From Reyranella humidisoli (GTDB lineage: Bacteria > Pseudomonadota > Alphaproteobacteria > Reyranellales > Reyranellaceae): DNA of 64,000 bases. A program made the translations under genes and the position numbers. Where the stretch lies: NCBI RefSeq assembly GCF_019039055.1, contig NZ_JAHOPB010000001.1:868001-932000 (forward strand). Direction: 5' to 3'. The notes under the pieces were generated by a model, which did not search any database, was not told the origin of the DNA, and saw only the letters and a list, made by a program, of their open reading frames with translations. This document shows, piece by piece, positions 40,720-49,224 of the stretch (the first letter of the stretch is position 1; each line of letters starts with the position of its first letter).

Positions 40720-41610
40720 ATGAGCGACGCGCGGCCCTCGCGCGTGGCCTGGCTGCAGCTCGGCCTCGTCGTCGTGCTGTTCGGCCTCGCCTGGCCGGTC
40801 ATCAAGATCGGCCTCAGCGCCGGCACGCCGATCTGGTTGGCGGCGGCGCGCGCCACGCTGTCGGCCGCGACCGCCTTCGTGCTGGTCGCGGCGCTGAAGC
40901 GGCTCGCCTGGCCGGGCCGCGCCGACTGGCCGATCATCCTCTCGGTCGGCGCGCTGCAACTCACCTGCTTCTTCGCCTTCGCCAATCTCGGCGTGCAGAT
41001 CGTGCCGCCGGGCCGCTCGGGCGTGCTGGCCTACACGACCATGCTCTGGATGGTGCCGCTCTCCTGGATGATCGGCGAGAAGGTCGGCCGCCGCGGCTTC
41101 GCGGGTGCCGCGCTGGGTGTCGCCGGCATCGTCGTGCTGGTCGATCCGGTGCGCTTCGACTGGAACGATCGCCGGGTGATGCTGGGCCATGCCTGGCTGC
41201 TGGCCGCGGGCTTCACCTGGGCGCTCGCCATCCTGCACGCGCGCCGCCATTCCTGGCGCATGCCACCGCTCGACGTGCTGCCGTGGCAGATGGGCGTCGC
41301 GACCGTGCTGCTCTGGATCCTGGCGTTCACGCTCGAACCGACCGGCCATCTCGACCTGCAGCAACCCTCGCTGTGGATCGCGCTGCTCTATCTCGGCGTG
41401 CTGGCCGGTCCGACCGCGACCTGGGCCGCCGTCTCGGTGGCCCGCGCCCTGCCACCGGTCACCGGCTCGCTCGGCATGCTGGGCGTTCCGCTGCTCGCCA
41501 TCGCCAGTTCGATCGTGCTGGTCGGCGAGCCCGTGACCTGGCCGCTGGCGATCGGCACCGCGCTGGTGATCGCGGGAATTGCCATCGTGATCCTGGACAG
41601 GAACAATTGA
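40720..41610 (+). CDS. DMT-family transporter (EamA domains)
   Basis: A 296-residue membrane protein with about 10 segments in two EamA repeats. GLAWPVIKIGLSAGTPIWLAAARA opens the first repeat and AWLLAAGFTWALAILHAR the second. Members export metabolites such as amino acids or purines. Substrate unknown. AGGAGG lies seven bases before the ATG at 40720, better than the upstream start at 40684. The enoyl-CoA hydratase gene begins four bases after its stop. Confidence 0.87.
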   Translation: MSDARPSRVAWLQLGLVVVLFGLAWPVIKIGLSAGTPIWLAAARATLSAATAFVLVAALKRLAWPGRADWPIILSVGALQLTCFFAFANLGVQIVPPGRSGVLAYTTMLWMVPLSWMIGEKVGRRGFAGAALGVAGIVVLVDPVRFDWNDRRVMLGHAWLLAAGFTWALAILHARRHSWRMPPLDVLPWQMGVATVLLWILAFTLEPTGHLDLQQPSLWIALLYLGVLAGPTATWAAVSVARALPPVTGSLGMLGVPLLAIASSIVLVGEPVTWPLAIGTALVIAGIAIVILDRNN

Positions 41611-41614
41611 GCCC

Positions 41615-42412
41615 ATGTCCCTGATCGAAATCGAACGGCGCGACGCCGTCGCCATCGTCCGCTTCAACAACCCGCCCAAGGGCTACATGAACGCCGCGAT
41701 GGTCGGCGAGCTCGACGAGGCGGTCGACCGCCTGCTGACCGACGAGGCCGTGCGTGTGCTGGTGTTCACCGGCGCGCTGAAAGGCGTGTTCATCGAGCAT
41801 TACGACGTCTCGGAACTGCTCGGCCTCTCGGAGAAGCTGCGCGCCAAGGGCGCGAGCTTCTCGCTCGACCGGCTCTCACCCGAGAGCACCTATCACAGGA
41901 TCCTGACGCGGCTCGAAGCGGCGCCCAAGCCGGTGATCGCCGCCATCAACGGCACGGCGATGGGCGGCGGCTTCGAATTCTGTATGGCCTGCGACATCCG
42001 CCTCGCCGAGCGCGGGCCCTATTGGCTGGGCCAGCCCGAGATCAACATCGGCATCCTGGCCGGGGCCGGCGGGACGCAGCGCCTCGCCCGGCTGGTCGGC
42101 GAGGCCCGCGCCCTCGAATTGTCGCTGATGGGCCGCACGGTGTCGCCCGACGAAGCCGCGTCCCTCGGCATGGTTCATGCAGCGGTGGACGGGCCGGTGC
42201 TCGACCACGCGCTGGCGATGGCGCAGCGGCTGGCGACGCAACCGCCCAAGGCGGTGGCACACATCAAGCGGCTGGTCCGCTCGGCGGCTGAAACGCCTTT
42301 GTCACAAGGTCTGGCCCACGAGCGGACGCTGTTCATGGACCTCGCGGTGAGCGACGATGGACACCGGTTGATGGGCGAATTCGTCACCGGAAAGCGCACG
42401 ATTCGCGACTGA
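41615..42412 (+). CDS. Enoyl-CoA hydratase/isomerase-family protein
   Basis: A 265-residue crotonase. AAINGTAMGGGFEFCMACDIRLAE (about 109-132) forms the oxyanion hole, and IGILAGAGGTQRLARLVG the second active-site loop. In place of the first catalytic Glu pair of true hydratases there are Ala-Gly/Gly residues (ILAGAGG), so another crotonase reaction (isomerase, hydrolase or decarboxylase) is possible. Placed between a DMT carrier and a CoA-transferase pair, it may act in ketone-body or branched acyl-CoA breakdown. Confidence 0.85.
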   Translation: MSLIEIERRDAVAIVRFNNPPKGYMNAAMVGELDEAVDRLLTDEAVRVLVFTGALKGVFIEHYDVSELLGLSEKLRAKGASFSLDRLSPESTYHRILTRLEAAPKPVIAAINGTAMGGGFEFCMACDIRLAERGPYWLGQPEINIGILAGAGGTQRLARLVGEARALELSLMGRTVSPDEAASLGMVHAAVDGPVLDHALAMAQRLATQPPKAVAHIKRLVRSAAETPLSQGLAHERTLFMDLAVSDDGHRLMGEFVTGKRTIRD

Positions 42413-42489
42413 TTGACAGGCAAGCGCCAGCCCTTCCATATGCCGACACCCCCAGAGTGATTACGGGCCCGCGAGGACGGAACACAGCG

Positions 42490-43191
42490 ATGGCGAACAA
42501 GGTCTACAAGGATGCGAAGTCGGCCCTCGACGGCCTGCTGCGCGACGATCTGATGCTGATGTGCGGCGGCTTCGGCCTGGTCGGCATCCCCGACAAGCTG
42601 ATCCGCGCGGTGCGCGACTCCGGCGTGAAGGGCCTCACCTGCGTCTCGAACAATGCCGGCATCGACGGCGCGGGCCTCGGCCTGCTGCTCGAGACCGGGC
42701 AGGTCAAGAAGATGATCAGTTCGTACGTCGGCGAGAACAAGACCTTCGCCAAGCTGTACCTCGACGGAAAGCTCGAACTCGAATTCAACCCGCAGGGCAC
42801 GCTGGCCGAACGCTGCCGCGCCGGCGGCGCGGGCATCCCGGCCTTCTATACCAAGACCGGCGTCGGCACGCTGGTCGCCGAGGGCAAGGAGACCAAGGTC
42901 TTCGACGGCGAGGAATATGTGATGGAGCGCGGCCTGTTCGGCGACATCGCGCTGGTGAAGGCCTGGAAGGGCGACACTTCGGGAAACCTGATCTACCGGA
43001 AGGCCGCGCGGAACTTCAATCCGATGATGGCGACGGCCGCGAAGATGTGCGTTGCCGAAGTCGAGGAACTCGTGCCGGTCGGCGAGCTCGATCCCGATCA
43101 CATCCACACGCCGGCGGTCTTCGTGAAGCGCATCTTCTGCGGTGCGCCCTACGACAAGCAGATCGAACAGCGCACAATCCGCAAGGCTTGA
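42490..43191 (+). CDS. scoA: 3-oxoacid CoA-transferase, subunit A
   Basis: A 233-residue class I CoA-transferase alpha subunit. [15 protein letters not shown] (24-38) and SNNAG are the family marks; [24 protein letters not shown] is in the C-terminal half. With subunit B it exchanges CoA between succinyl-CoA and acetoacetate, allowing ketone-body or polyhydroxybutyrate use. The start is the ATG at 42490, giving the usual N-terminus. The next gene begins 10 bases on. Confidence 0.92.
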   Translation: MANKVYKDAKSALDGLLRDDLMLMCGGFGLVGIPDKLIRAVRDSGVKGLTCVSNNAGIDGAGLGLLLETGQVKKMISSYVGENKTFAKLYLDGKLELEFNPQGTLAERCRAGGAGIPAFYTKTGVGTLVAEGKETKVFDGEEYVMERGLFGDIALVKAWKGDTSGNLIYRKAARNFNPMMATAAKMCVAEVEELVPVGELDPDHIHTPAVFVKRIFCGAPYDKQIEQRTIRKA

Positions 43192-43201
43192 GGAGAGAAC
43201 G

Positions 43202-43861
43202 ATGGCCTGGACCCGCGATCAGATGGCGGCGCGCGCCGCCAAGGAACTGGAAGACGGCTTCTACGTGAACCTCGGCATCGGCATTCCGACCTTGGTGTCG
43301 AACTATGTGCCCGAGGATGTCGACATCACGCTGCAGAGCGAGAACGGCATGCTGGGCGTCGGCCCCTTCCCCTATGACAACGAAGTCGACGCCGACATCA
43401 TCAATGCCGGCAAGCAGACCGTGACCGAGGTCAAGGGCACGTCCTACTTCAGCTCGGCCGACAGCTTCGCGATGATCCGCGGCGGCCATATCGACCTGTC
43501 CATCCTGGGCGCCATGGAAGTGGCGGAGAACGGCGACCTCGCCAACTGGATGATCCCCGGCAAGATGGTGAAGGGCATGGGCGGCGCCATGGACCTGGTC
43601 GCCGGCGTGAAGCGCGTGATCGTCACCATGGAGCATGTCTCCAAGGACGGCGCGTCGAAGCTGCTGGCCGAATGCACCCTGCCGCTCACCGGCCGGCGCG
43701 TCGTCGACATGGTGATCTCCGAACTGGGAGTCTTCAGCGTCGACAAGAAGGGCACCGGCGGCGTGACGCTGATCCAGCTCGCCGACGGCGTCACCGTCGA
43801 CGAGGTCAAGGCGAAGACGAAGGCCAAGCTCTCGATCGCCGCGGGCCTGAAGGTCGCTTAA
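43202..43861 (+). CDS. scoB: 3-oxoacid CoA-transferase, subunit B
   Basis: A 219-residue beta subunit. E47 in QSENGMLG is the catalytic glutamate that forms the CoA thioester; [11 protein letters not shown] and [21 protein letters not shown] are also standard. GAGGAGAGAACG precedes the ATG at 43202. Together with the upstream gene it forms a complete SCOT enzyme. A palindromic repeat follows immediately. Confidence 0.93.
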   Translation: MAWTRDQMAARAAKELEDGFYVNLGIGIPTLVSNYVPEDVDITLQSENGMLGVGPFPYDNEVDADIINAGKQTVTEVKGTSYFSSADSFAMIRGGHIDLSILGAMEVAENGDLANWMIPGKMVKGMGGAMDLVAGVKRVIVTMEHVSKDGASKLLAECTLPLTGRRVVDMVISELGVFSVDKKGTGGVTLIQLADGVTVDEVKAKTKAKLSIAAGLKVA

Positions 43862-43863
43862 GT

Positions 43864-43980
43864 CCTCCTCCCCATTCACATGGGGAGGTGTCGCGCTTTG
43901 CGCGACGGAGGGGTCATGACCCCATCGCCCTCGCAAGACGAGTGCACTTCCCCTTTGCGGAGTCCGCAAAGGGGAAGGGA
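43864..43980. repeat. Palindromic intergenic repeat, family B
   Basis: CCTCCCCATTCACATGGGGAGG, then GTCGCGCTTTGCGCGAC, GGAGGGGTCATGACCCC and CCCTTTGCGGAGTCCGCAAAGGGG are stacked palindromes. It fills the gap between scoB and the convergent SYLF gene and could end transcription of both. Confidence 0.87.
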
Positions 43981-43985
43981 TCAGA

Positions 43986-44672
43986 TCACCACTTCGACAG
44001 ATATTGCCGCAGCGGCTCGGCGCCCGGGTTGGTGTAGCGGCGGTCGAGGATGACGCCCTTCGCGTTCGCGCCGCCACCGTAGTAGAGCGCGTTCCAGTCG
44101 TTGTCGGCGTCGATGTAGGAGCCCTCGATCGAGGCGCCGGCGAACAGGCCCTGCGAGTTCGCGAAGGCCACGATGTCGGCACCGCCGGCGCCCGTCGTGG
44201 CGCCTTCGAGGCCGATGCCGACCGCGACCATGGTCACGCCCGCTTCCGCACCGACCTTGAACTTGTGGTCGATGATCGCCTGCAGGCCCTTCTCGGTCCG
44301 GATGATGAACACGATCTCCGAGACCTTGCCACCGACCTGGAGGCCGACGCTGCCGGAACCCATGATGTAGAAGGCCGGGAAGCTCCAGTTGTTCGGCGAG
44401 TTGCGGCCTATCAGGACACCGCGGCCACCGGCGGCGCCGAAGATGAAGCCGCCCTGCACCAGCTCGGGGATGATCAGGACGCCGCGCGCCGTGGTCATGA
44501 GCTTGGCCGCGTCGGGAAAGTCCGGCCCCCCCAGGACCTTGCGCGCCGTGGCGAGACAGGAATCGACCAGCGACTGGCGCTTGGCGTCGGCGCGGGCCGG
44601 CATGGACGTGAGAAACGGCGCGGCGAACGCGGCCGCAGTCCCCGAAAGGACGGTTCGGCGATCGAGCTTCAT
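43986..44672 (-). CDS. SYLF/Ysc84-domain lipid-binding protein
   Basis: A 228-residue exported protein. The N-terminus MKLDRRTVLSGTAAAFAAPF resembles a Tat signal (DRRTVL) ending at ARA-DA. The rest is a SYLF domain: TARGVLIIPELVQGGFIFGAAGGRGVL, GSGSVGLQVGGKVSEIVFII and GAEAGVTMVAVG. Eukaryotic relatives bind phosphoinositides; bacterial exported forms are of unknown role, perhaps envelope lipid binding. It stands alone. Confidence 0.88.
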   Translation of the reverse strand: MKLDRRTVLSGTAAAFAAPFLTSMPARADAKRQSLVDSCLATARKVLGGPDFPDAAKLMTTARGVLIIPELVQGGFIFGAAGGRGVLIGRNSPNNWSFPAFYIMGSGSVGLQVGGKVSEIVFIIRTEKGLQAIIDHKFKVGAEAGVTMVAVGIGLEGATTGAGGADIVAFANSQGLFAGASIEGSYIDADNDWNALYYGGGANAKGVILDRRYTNPGAEPLRQYLSKW

Positions 44673-44780
44673 TTTATGCTCCGTGTGGCTGGCGACCGAC
44701 GCCGAGGGAGCGCCTTGATGGTCACAAGAGCTGAATCATACCATGTTTCGGGCCGCGATTCCCGGGCCCAATTGCGGTGT

Positions 44781-45350
44781 TCAGCGACCGGAGGCCGGCC
44801 GGTCCTTCATCACCAGGGGCAGTCCGGCGGCCATAAAGATCACCCGGTCCGAGCGCTCGGCAATGCGCATGTTCATGCGGCCCATCGCGTCCCGGAAGGA
44901 TCGGCCGAGCGGCGTCTCCGGTACCAGTCCGAGACCCAGTTCGTTGCTCACGAACACCACCGGCTGGTTGTGATCATCCAGTGACTGCACCAGTTCGTCG
45001 GTCGCCTGGTCGACGTCCTCGCCGGCATGCATGAGGTTGGAGAGCCAGAGCGTCAGGCAGTCGACCAGGATCGGCTGGCCGTGCGAGGCGGCCTGCTCCA
45101 GCACCTCGGCAAGCTTCAGCGGCTCCTCGATGGTGGTCCAGCCGACGCCGCGACGGGCACGGTGCGCCATGATGCGGGTCGCCATCTCGACGTCGCCCGC
45201 CTCCGCCGTCGCGATATAGACCGCCGGCCGCGGCGATGCGCCGTGCAGGGTGCCGGCGACCATCCGCTCGGCATGGGTGCTCTTGCCCGAGCGCGCGCCG
45301 CCCAGGACGAGGCTCACCGGCGGCAGCGGAAAGGTCGAGACGTGTTCCAT
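44781..45350 (-). CDS. cobU: Adenosylcobinamide kinase / adenosylcobinamide-phosphate guanylyltransferase
   Basis: A 189-residue bifunctional enzyme (CobU/CobP) that phosphorylates adenosylcobinamide and attaches GMP. GGARSGKS at residues 17-24 is the P-loop; ATAEAGDVEMATRIMAHRARR contains the His that carries GMP, followed by W and TIEEP typical of the family. It is part of the nucleotide-loop assembly set with cobS, cobT and cobC nearby. A repeat-filled gap of 159 bases separates it from cobC; no cobalamin riboswitch was recognised in it. Confidence 0.93.
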   Translation of the reverse strand: MEHVSTFPLPPVSLVLGGARSGKSTHAERMVAGTLHGASPRPAVYIATAEAGDVEMATRIMAHRARRGVGWTTIEEPLKLAEVLEQAASHGQPILVDCLTLWLSNLMHAGEDVDQATDELVQSLDDHNQPVVFVSNELGLGLVPETPLGRSFRDAMGRMNMRIAERSDRVIFMAAGLPLVMKDRPASGR

Positions 45351-45383
45351 CAGCCGCGCGTCGTGCTCGCCAAGCCAGGAAGC

Positions 45384-45483
45384 GAAGGATCCCTCACTGC
45401 GTTCGGGATGACACTGTTGGGGAGATGGATGCCGTGCGCCAATGCAGAAATCGGTGTCATCCCGAACGCAGTGAGGGATCCTT
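45384..45483. repeat. Palindromic intergenic repeat, family C (inverted pair)
   Basis: AAGGATCCCTCACTGCGTTCGGGATGACA at 45384-45412 is repeated in inverse orientation at 45455-45483, giving a stem of nearly 30 bases around a 42-base loop. A diverged single unit lies at 58564-58596. It sits between cobC and cobU. Confidence 0.88.
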
Positions 45484-45509
45484 GAGTCATGTGCGATAGC
45501 CCAAGGCGG

Positions 45510-46178
45510 TCACGCAGGCCCGCCGCGGGCGAAGGCGAGGGCGCGCGGCATGTAGTTCACGAAGGCCACGCGCCAGGCATGTTCGGGATTGGCCTGCTCG
45601 AAATGCTCGATCATCGTGATCGAGACATTGTCGATCTCGAAGCGCACCGCCGCCTCGGGATGCAGGTCGAAGGCGTGCGCCAGCGCCGCGCGGATCGTGC
45701 CGCCATGCGCCGTCGCCACGATGTCGCGGCCCTTATGCTCGGCGGTCAGTCGGTCGATGCTGCGCACGGTGCGGTCGCGCAGGTCGACGAAACTCTCGCC
45801 GCCCTCGGGCCGGAACTCCGGCGGTCCCAGCCAGAACAGATGGTTGTCGGCATGGTTCTCGGCGATCTCGACATAGGTGAGGCCCTGCCACTTGCCGAAA
45901 TGCTGCTCGGCGAGATCGGGATCGATGTGGAGCTTGTCCATCTCGGCGCCGGCCCTGGCGAGATGCTCGGCGGTCTTGCGCGCGCGCAACAGGTTGGAGG
46001 CGTACCAGACCGCGCCCTTGGGCAGCAGCTTCGCCTGGTGACGGAACAGTTCCTCGTTGCTCACGTCGCAGTCCATGTCCGACTGGCCGTAGCAGCGGCG
46101 CTCCGGATTGGGGACCACGGCATGCCGCACCCACCACCACCGCGTGACCGCACCCGTGATCTTGGCGCCCGTCGCCAT
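45510..46178 (-). CDS. cobC: Histidine phosphatase, probable alpha-ribazole phosphatase
   Basis: A 222-residue phosphoglycerate-mutase-fold enzyme. R18-H19 in WVRHA carries the phosphorylated His; ERRCYGQSDMDCD follows, and HFGKWQGLTY and ATAHGGTIRAAL supply the remaining active-site Arg/Glu/His. CobC-type enzymes remove the phosphate from alpha-ribazole 5'-phosphate or cobalamin phosphate. The assignment rests on fold and position between cobU and cobS; a general phosphatase is the alternative. RHG is replaced by RHA, which is tolerated in the family. Confidence 0.82.
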   Translation of the reverse strand: MATGAKITGAVTRWWWVRHAVVPNPERRCYGQSDMDCDVSNEELFRHQAKLLPKGAVWYASNLLRARKTAEHLARAGAEMDKLHIDPDLAEQHFGKWQGLTYVEIAENHADNHLFWLGPPEFRPEGGESFVDLRDRTVRSIDRLTAEHKGRDIVATAHGGTIRAALAHAFDLHPEAAVRFEIDNVSITMIEHFEQANPEHAWRVAFVNYMPRALAFARGGPA

Positions 46179-46213
46179 GCTCGTCCTCCGATCCCTTTAC
46201 AGCGGCCGCCTTC

Positions 46214-47041
46214 TTAGCGGCCGATGAAGAGCGCCGCCACCACGAGGAAGACGATCTCGGCCTTCTGCTGGACCGCGCCCAGCGTGTCGCCGGTGTAGCC
46301 GCCGAGCCGCTTGGCGATCCAGTGCGTGGCGAACCAGGCCGAGGCCATGACCGCGAGCGGCGCCAGGATCGCCACGAACAGGCCCTTGCCCAGCATCAGC
46401 AGGAAGGCGAGCCCCGCGCCGATGGCGATGGTGAGCCAGACGTCGTTGTCGGTCGGCTTGCCGGCCTTCGAGCCAAGCCCGTTGTCATGGACGGGCGAGA
46501 AGGCGAGCAGCGGATAGGCCAGCACCGACCGCGACAAAGCATGCGCCGAGATCAGGACGACGAGGCCGGTCGCGGCGCCGAACTGCGCCAGGCAGGCGAC
46601 CTTGATCAGCACGCCGAGCGCCAGGGCCAGCACGCCGAAGGTGCCGTTGCGGCTGTCGCGCATGATCTCCAGCCGCCGCGCCGGCTCCAGCGCGTGCGGC
46701 CCCAGCCCGTCGGCGGTGTCCGCCAGCCCGTCTTCATGCAGGGCACGCGTCAGGATCACCGCCGCTCCCACCGCCAGAACCGCTGCCAGCCAGCCCGGCC
46801 CGGCGATGCCGCGCACGATGGCGAAGACCAGACCGGAGGCCAGCCCGATCGCGGCGCCCACGAAGGGCAGCACCGGCAGGACGTCGGCCAGCGGCCAGCG
46901 CGGCAGGCCGACATCGAGCTTAAGCCCGGTGAAGAACGTCATCTGCTCCTTGAAGGCCTGCAGCCATTCGTCGAACGAGGTGGGCCGGTTTGCGCCGCCG
47001 CTCTCGAAGGAAGGGGAAGAGGGTTCGTTGGGACTGGTCAT
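46214..47041 (-). CDS. cobS: Adenosylcobinamide-GDP ribazoletransferase
   Basis: A 275-residue membrane enzyme with about seven segments that joins alpha-ribazole to adenosylcobinamide-GDP in the last step of the nucleotide loop. RALHEDGLADTADGLG at about residue 102 is the conserved metal-binding acidic motif and MRDSRNGTFGVLAL follows. The ATG at 47041 has GGGGGATC just upstream; longer frames cross the divergent cobT gene and are rejected. A 35-base gap separates it from cobC downstream. Confidence 0.93.
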   Translation of the reverse strand: MTSPNEPSSPSFESGGANRPTSFDEWLQAFKEQMTFFTGLKLDVGLPRWPLADVLPVLPFVGAAIGLASGLVFAIVRGIAGPGWLAAVLAVGAAVILTRALHEDGLADTADGLGPHALEPARRLEIMRDSRNGTFGVLALALGVLIKVACLAQFGAATGLVVLISAHALSRSVLAYPLLAFSPVHDNGLGSKAGKPTDNDVWLTIAIGAGLAFLLMLGKGLFVAILAPLAVMASAWFATHWIAKRLGGYTGDTLGAVQQKAEIVFLVVAALFIGR

Positions 47042-47095
47042 GATCCCCCGAATATAGGATGGTCCGGCCCCTTCCAGAATGCCCCCGGACGAACA

Positions 47096-48118
47096 ATGTC
47101 GGCTGCCTCCTTCGACGAAATACGCCGGATCCTGCGCGAACTGCCGGGACCCGACCTCACCGCCCAGACCGAGGTGGTCCGCCGCCAGTCCGAACTGACC
47201 AAGCCGCAGGGCTCGCTCGGCCGGCTGGAGGAGATCGCCGAATGGCTGGCCTGCTGGCAGGGCCGCGCCCAGCCGCGGGTCGAGCGGCCGCGCGTCGCGG
47301 TGTTTGCCGGCACCCATGGCGTCGCCGCGCGCGGCGTCTCGGCCTATCCGCCCGAAGTCACCCAGCAGATGGTGAAGAACTTCCTGAACGGCGGCGCGGC
47401 GATCAACCAGCTCGCCGCCGCCATCGACGCCGACCTGCGCATCTACGAACTCGACCTCGACCATCCGACCGCCGACTTCACGCAGGGCCCGGCGATGGAC
47501 GAGACGCGTGCCGCCAACGCCATGGCCTACGGCATGATGGCGGCCGAGCCCGGCATCGACGTGCTGTGCCTGGGCGAAATGGGCATCGCCAACACCACCG
47601 CCGCCGCCACTTTGTGCGCCGCGCTCTATGGCGGCACGGGCGCCGACTGGGCCGGCCCCGGCACCGGCGTCACCGGCAAGGCGCTGGCGCACAAGATCGC
47701 GGTGATCGATGAGGCGCTGGCCCGCCACAAGGACGCGATCGCACGCCGAGATCCGCTCGAACTGCTGGCTGCGGTCGGCGGCGAGGAGTTCGCGGCCCTG
47801 ACCGGCGCCATCGTCGCTGCCCGCATGGGCCGCATCCCGGTGCTGCTCGACGGCTATGCCTGCACCACCGCCGCCGCGGTGCTGCACTCCGTGGACCGCC
47901 GCGCGCTCGACCATTGCCTGGTGGCGCATCGTTCGGCCGAGCCCGGCCACACGCGCCTGCTCGACGCGCTGAAGATGCGCCCGCTGCTCGACCTCGACAT
48001 GCGCCTGGGCGAAGCCTCGGCCGCCGCGCTGGCCGTGCCGCTGCTCAAGGCCGCCGCCGCCTGCCACAACGGCATGGCGACCTTCGCCGAGGCCGGCGTA
48101 TCCTCGAAGGATGCGTAG
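47096..48118 (+). CDS. cobT: Nicotinate-nucleotide-dimethylbenzimidazole phosphoribosyltransferase
   Basis: A 340-residue enzyme making alpha-ribazole 5'-phosphate from nicotinate mononucleotide and the lower-ligand base. TKPQGSLGRLEEIA near residue 35, CLGEMGIANTTAAATL with its substrate-binding Glu at about 160, and the C-terminal DMRLGEASAAALA with the probable catalytic Glu match the family. It is divergent from cobS, with only 54 bases between starts. The stop lies inside the next gene (8-base overlap). Confidence 0.93.
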   Translation: MSAASFDEIRRILRELPGPDLTAQTEVVRRQSELTKPQGSLGRLEEIAEWLACWQGRAQPRVERPRVAVFAGTHGVAARGVSAYPPEVTQQMVKNFLNGGAAINQLAAAIDADLRIYELDLDHPTADFTQGPAMDETRAANAMAYGMMAAEPGIDVLCLGEMGIANTTAAATLCAALYGGTGADWAGPGTGVTGKALAHKIAVIDEALARHKDAIARRDPLELLAAVGGEEFAALTGAIVAARMGRIPVLLDGYACTTAAAVLHSVDRRALDHCLVAHRSAEPGHTRLLDALKMRPLLDLDMRLGEASAAALAVPLLKAAAACHNGMATFAEAGVSSKDA

Positions 48119-48572
48119 ACGCACCCTGCTCGCGGGTCTCCCGTTTCTACTCCTGGCTCCTGAAGCCTTCGCCCATCCGCCGCGCCAACCCGATTCGGCG
48201 GAAGCGAAGAAGTTCATCCAGGAAGTCACCGACTTCCGCAGCAAACTCGCGAAGGCCGTCCTCGCCAAGGACTTCGCCGCGATGCGCCCGCTCTATGCCG
48301 ACAGCTTCACGCACACGCACGACTCGGGGAAACTCGACAACAAGGATGCACGCCTGGTCGCCGCGATGGCCGGCGAACCGCTGATCGAAGCCGCTCCCGT
48401 CTCCGACCTCGTCTTCCGCGTCTTCGCCGGTCCGACTGTGATCGTGACCGGCAAGAGCCCGATCCTGAACGTCAAGGAACAGAAGACCTACGACTTCCGC
48501 TGGGTGAGCGTTTACGTGACAGCGCAGGACGGCTGGCAGCTGGCGGTGAGTCAGGCGACGCGGCTATCCTGA
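48111..48572 (+). CDS. Exported NTF2-like (SnoaL/DUF4440-type) protein
   Basis: A 153-residue protein with a signal peptide (RRRTLLAGLPFLLLAPEAFA, cleaved before HPPRQ) and a single NTF2-like domain: KAVLAKDFAAMRPLYADSFTHTHDSGKLDNK and YDFRWVSVYVTAQDGWQLAVSQATRL. The domain may bind a small ligand or have simple lyase activity; here no function can be assigned. It overlaps cobT by eight bases, so it is translated from the same mRNA; a link with cobalamin is not otherwise supported. Confidence 0.82.
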   Translation: MRRRTLLAGLPFLLLAPEAFAHPPRQPDSAEAKKFIQEVTDFRSKLAKAVLAKDFAAMRPLYADSFTHTHDSGKLDNKDARLVAAMAGEPLIEAAPVSDLVFRVFAGPTVIVTGKSPILNVKEQKTYDFRWVSVYVTAQDGWQLAVSQATRLS

Positions 48573-48592
48573 CCACGTCGAAGAGCAAGGTC

Positions 48593-49117
48593 GTGAAAAT
48601 AGCACTCGCCATCCTTACCCTCCTCTCAAGCTTTTCACTTCTCTATTTCTTTGTGGTGGCCGCCCTTGCGATCGTCGGCGCCCGGCTGGAGGTGAAGCTT
48701 CCTTCGTCTCAATCGTCGCTTCTTCGCGGCTCGCGGGACGGCGGCCCGTATACGGAGCGCGGCAAGGAACTGATGGCGCGCTACTATCGCAGCCTCTTTC
48801 TCGTCTTCGCTTCCGGCGCAGTCATGGTCGCATCGGGTGCCGGCTATGTTTACCTGCGGGACGGCGCAGTTGGACCATCTCCGTTCAAGTCTCCAGCCTT
48901 CATCGCAGCACCGGCGATTGTGTTTGGCAATGCGCTGATAGCCTTTCTTGGTTGTGCCGTATGGTTGCTGGTGTGCTTGGCCGGTGCCACCCTTCGAAAG
49001 CGGCGCAGCCAGCCAACGAGCGACGCTCAACGCCGACAGATCATCAAGAGCTTGCAATGGACGGCCGGCTGCTTTGTCGTTGCGGCGTTGTCGCTCGTGA
49101 TAATGCGGCACCAGTAG
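48593..49117 (+). CDS. Small integral membrane protein of unknown function
   Basis: A 174-residue protein with four hydrophobic segments, about residues 3-30, 67-90, 103-130 and 152-170, and a polar loop at 35-62. I recognise no family. Its base composition is clearly less GC-rich than its neighbours and its third positions less biased, which suggests later acquisition or weak selection. It starts with GTG at 48593 behind AGAGCAAGG. Twenty bases separate it from the NTF2-like gene. Confidence 0.6.
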   Translation: MKIALAILTLLSSFSLLYFFVVAALAIVGARLEVKLPSSQSSLLRGSRDGGPYTERGKELMARYYRSLFLVFASGAVMVASGAGYVYLRDGAVGPSPFKSPAFIAAPAIVFGNALIAFLGCAVWLLVCLAGATLRKRRSQPTSDAQRRQIIKSLQWTAGCFVVAALSLVIMRHQ

Positions 49118-49224
49118 GACCAATCCGCCAGGCAAATCAGACGTCTCACTGGCGGCCAGCTTCTGTTGACACCGCCCCACCCCGCCCGCTTCATCGACGC
49201 AACGAATAATGTCGGGCAGAAACA

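Noticed and set aside
45351-47095. Cobalamin riboswitch near the cob genes
   Set aside because: The cobU-cobC gap is filled by an inverted repeat and the cobS-cobT gap is 54 bases, too short; no B12-box was seen.
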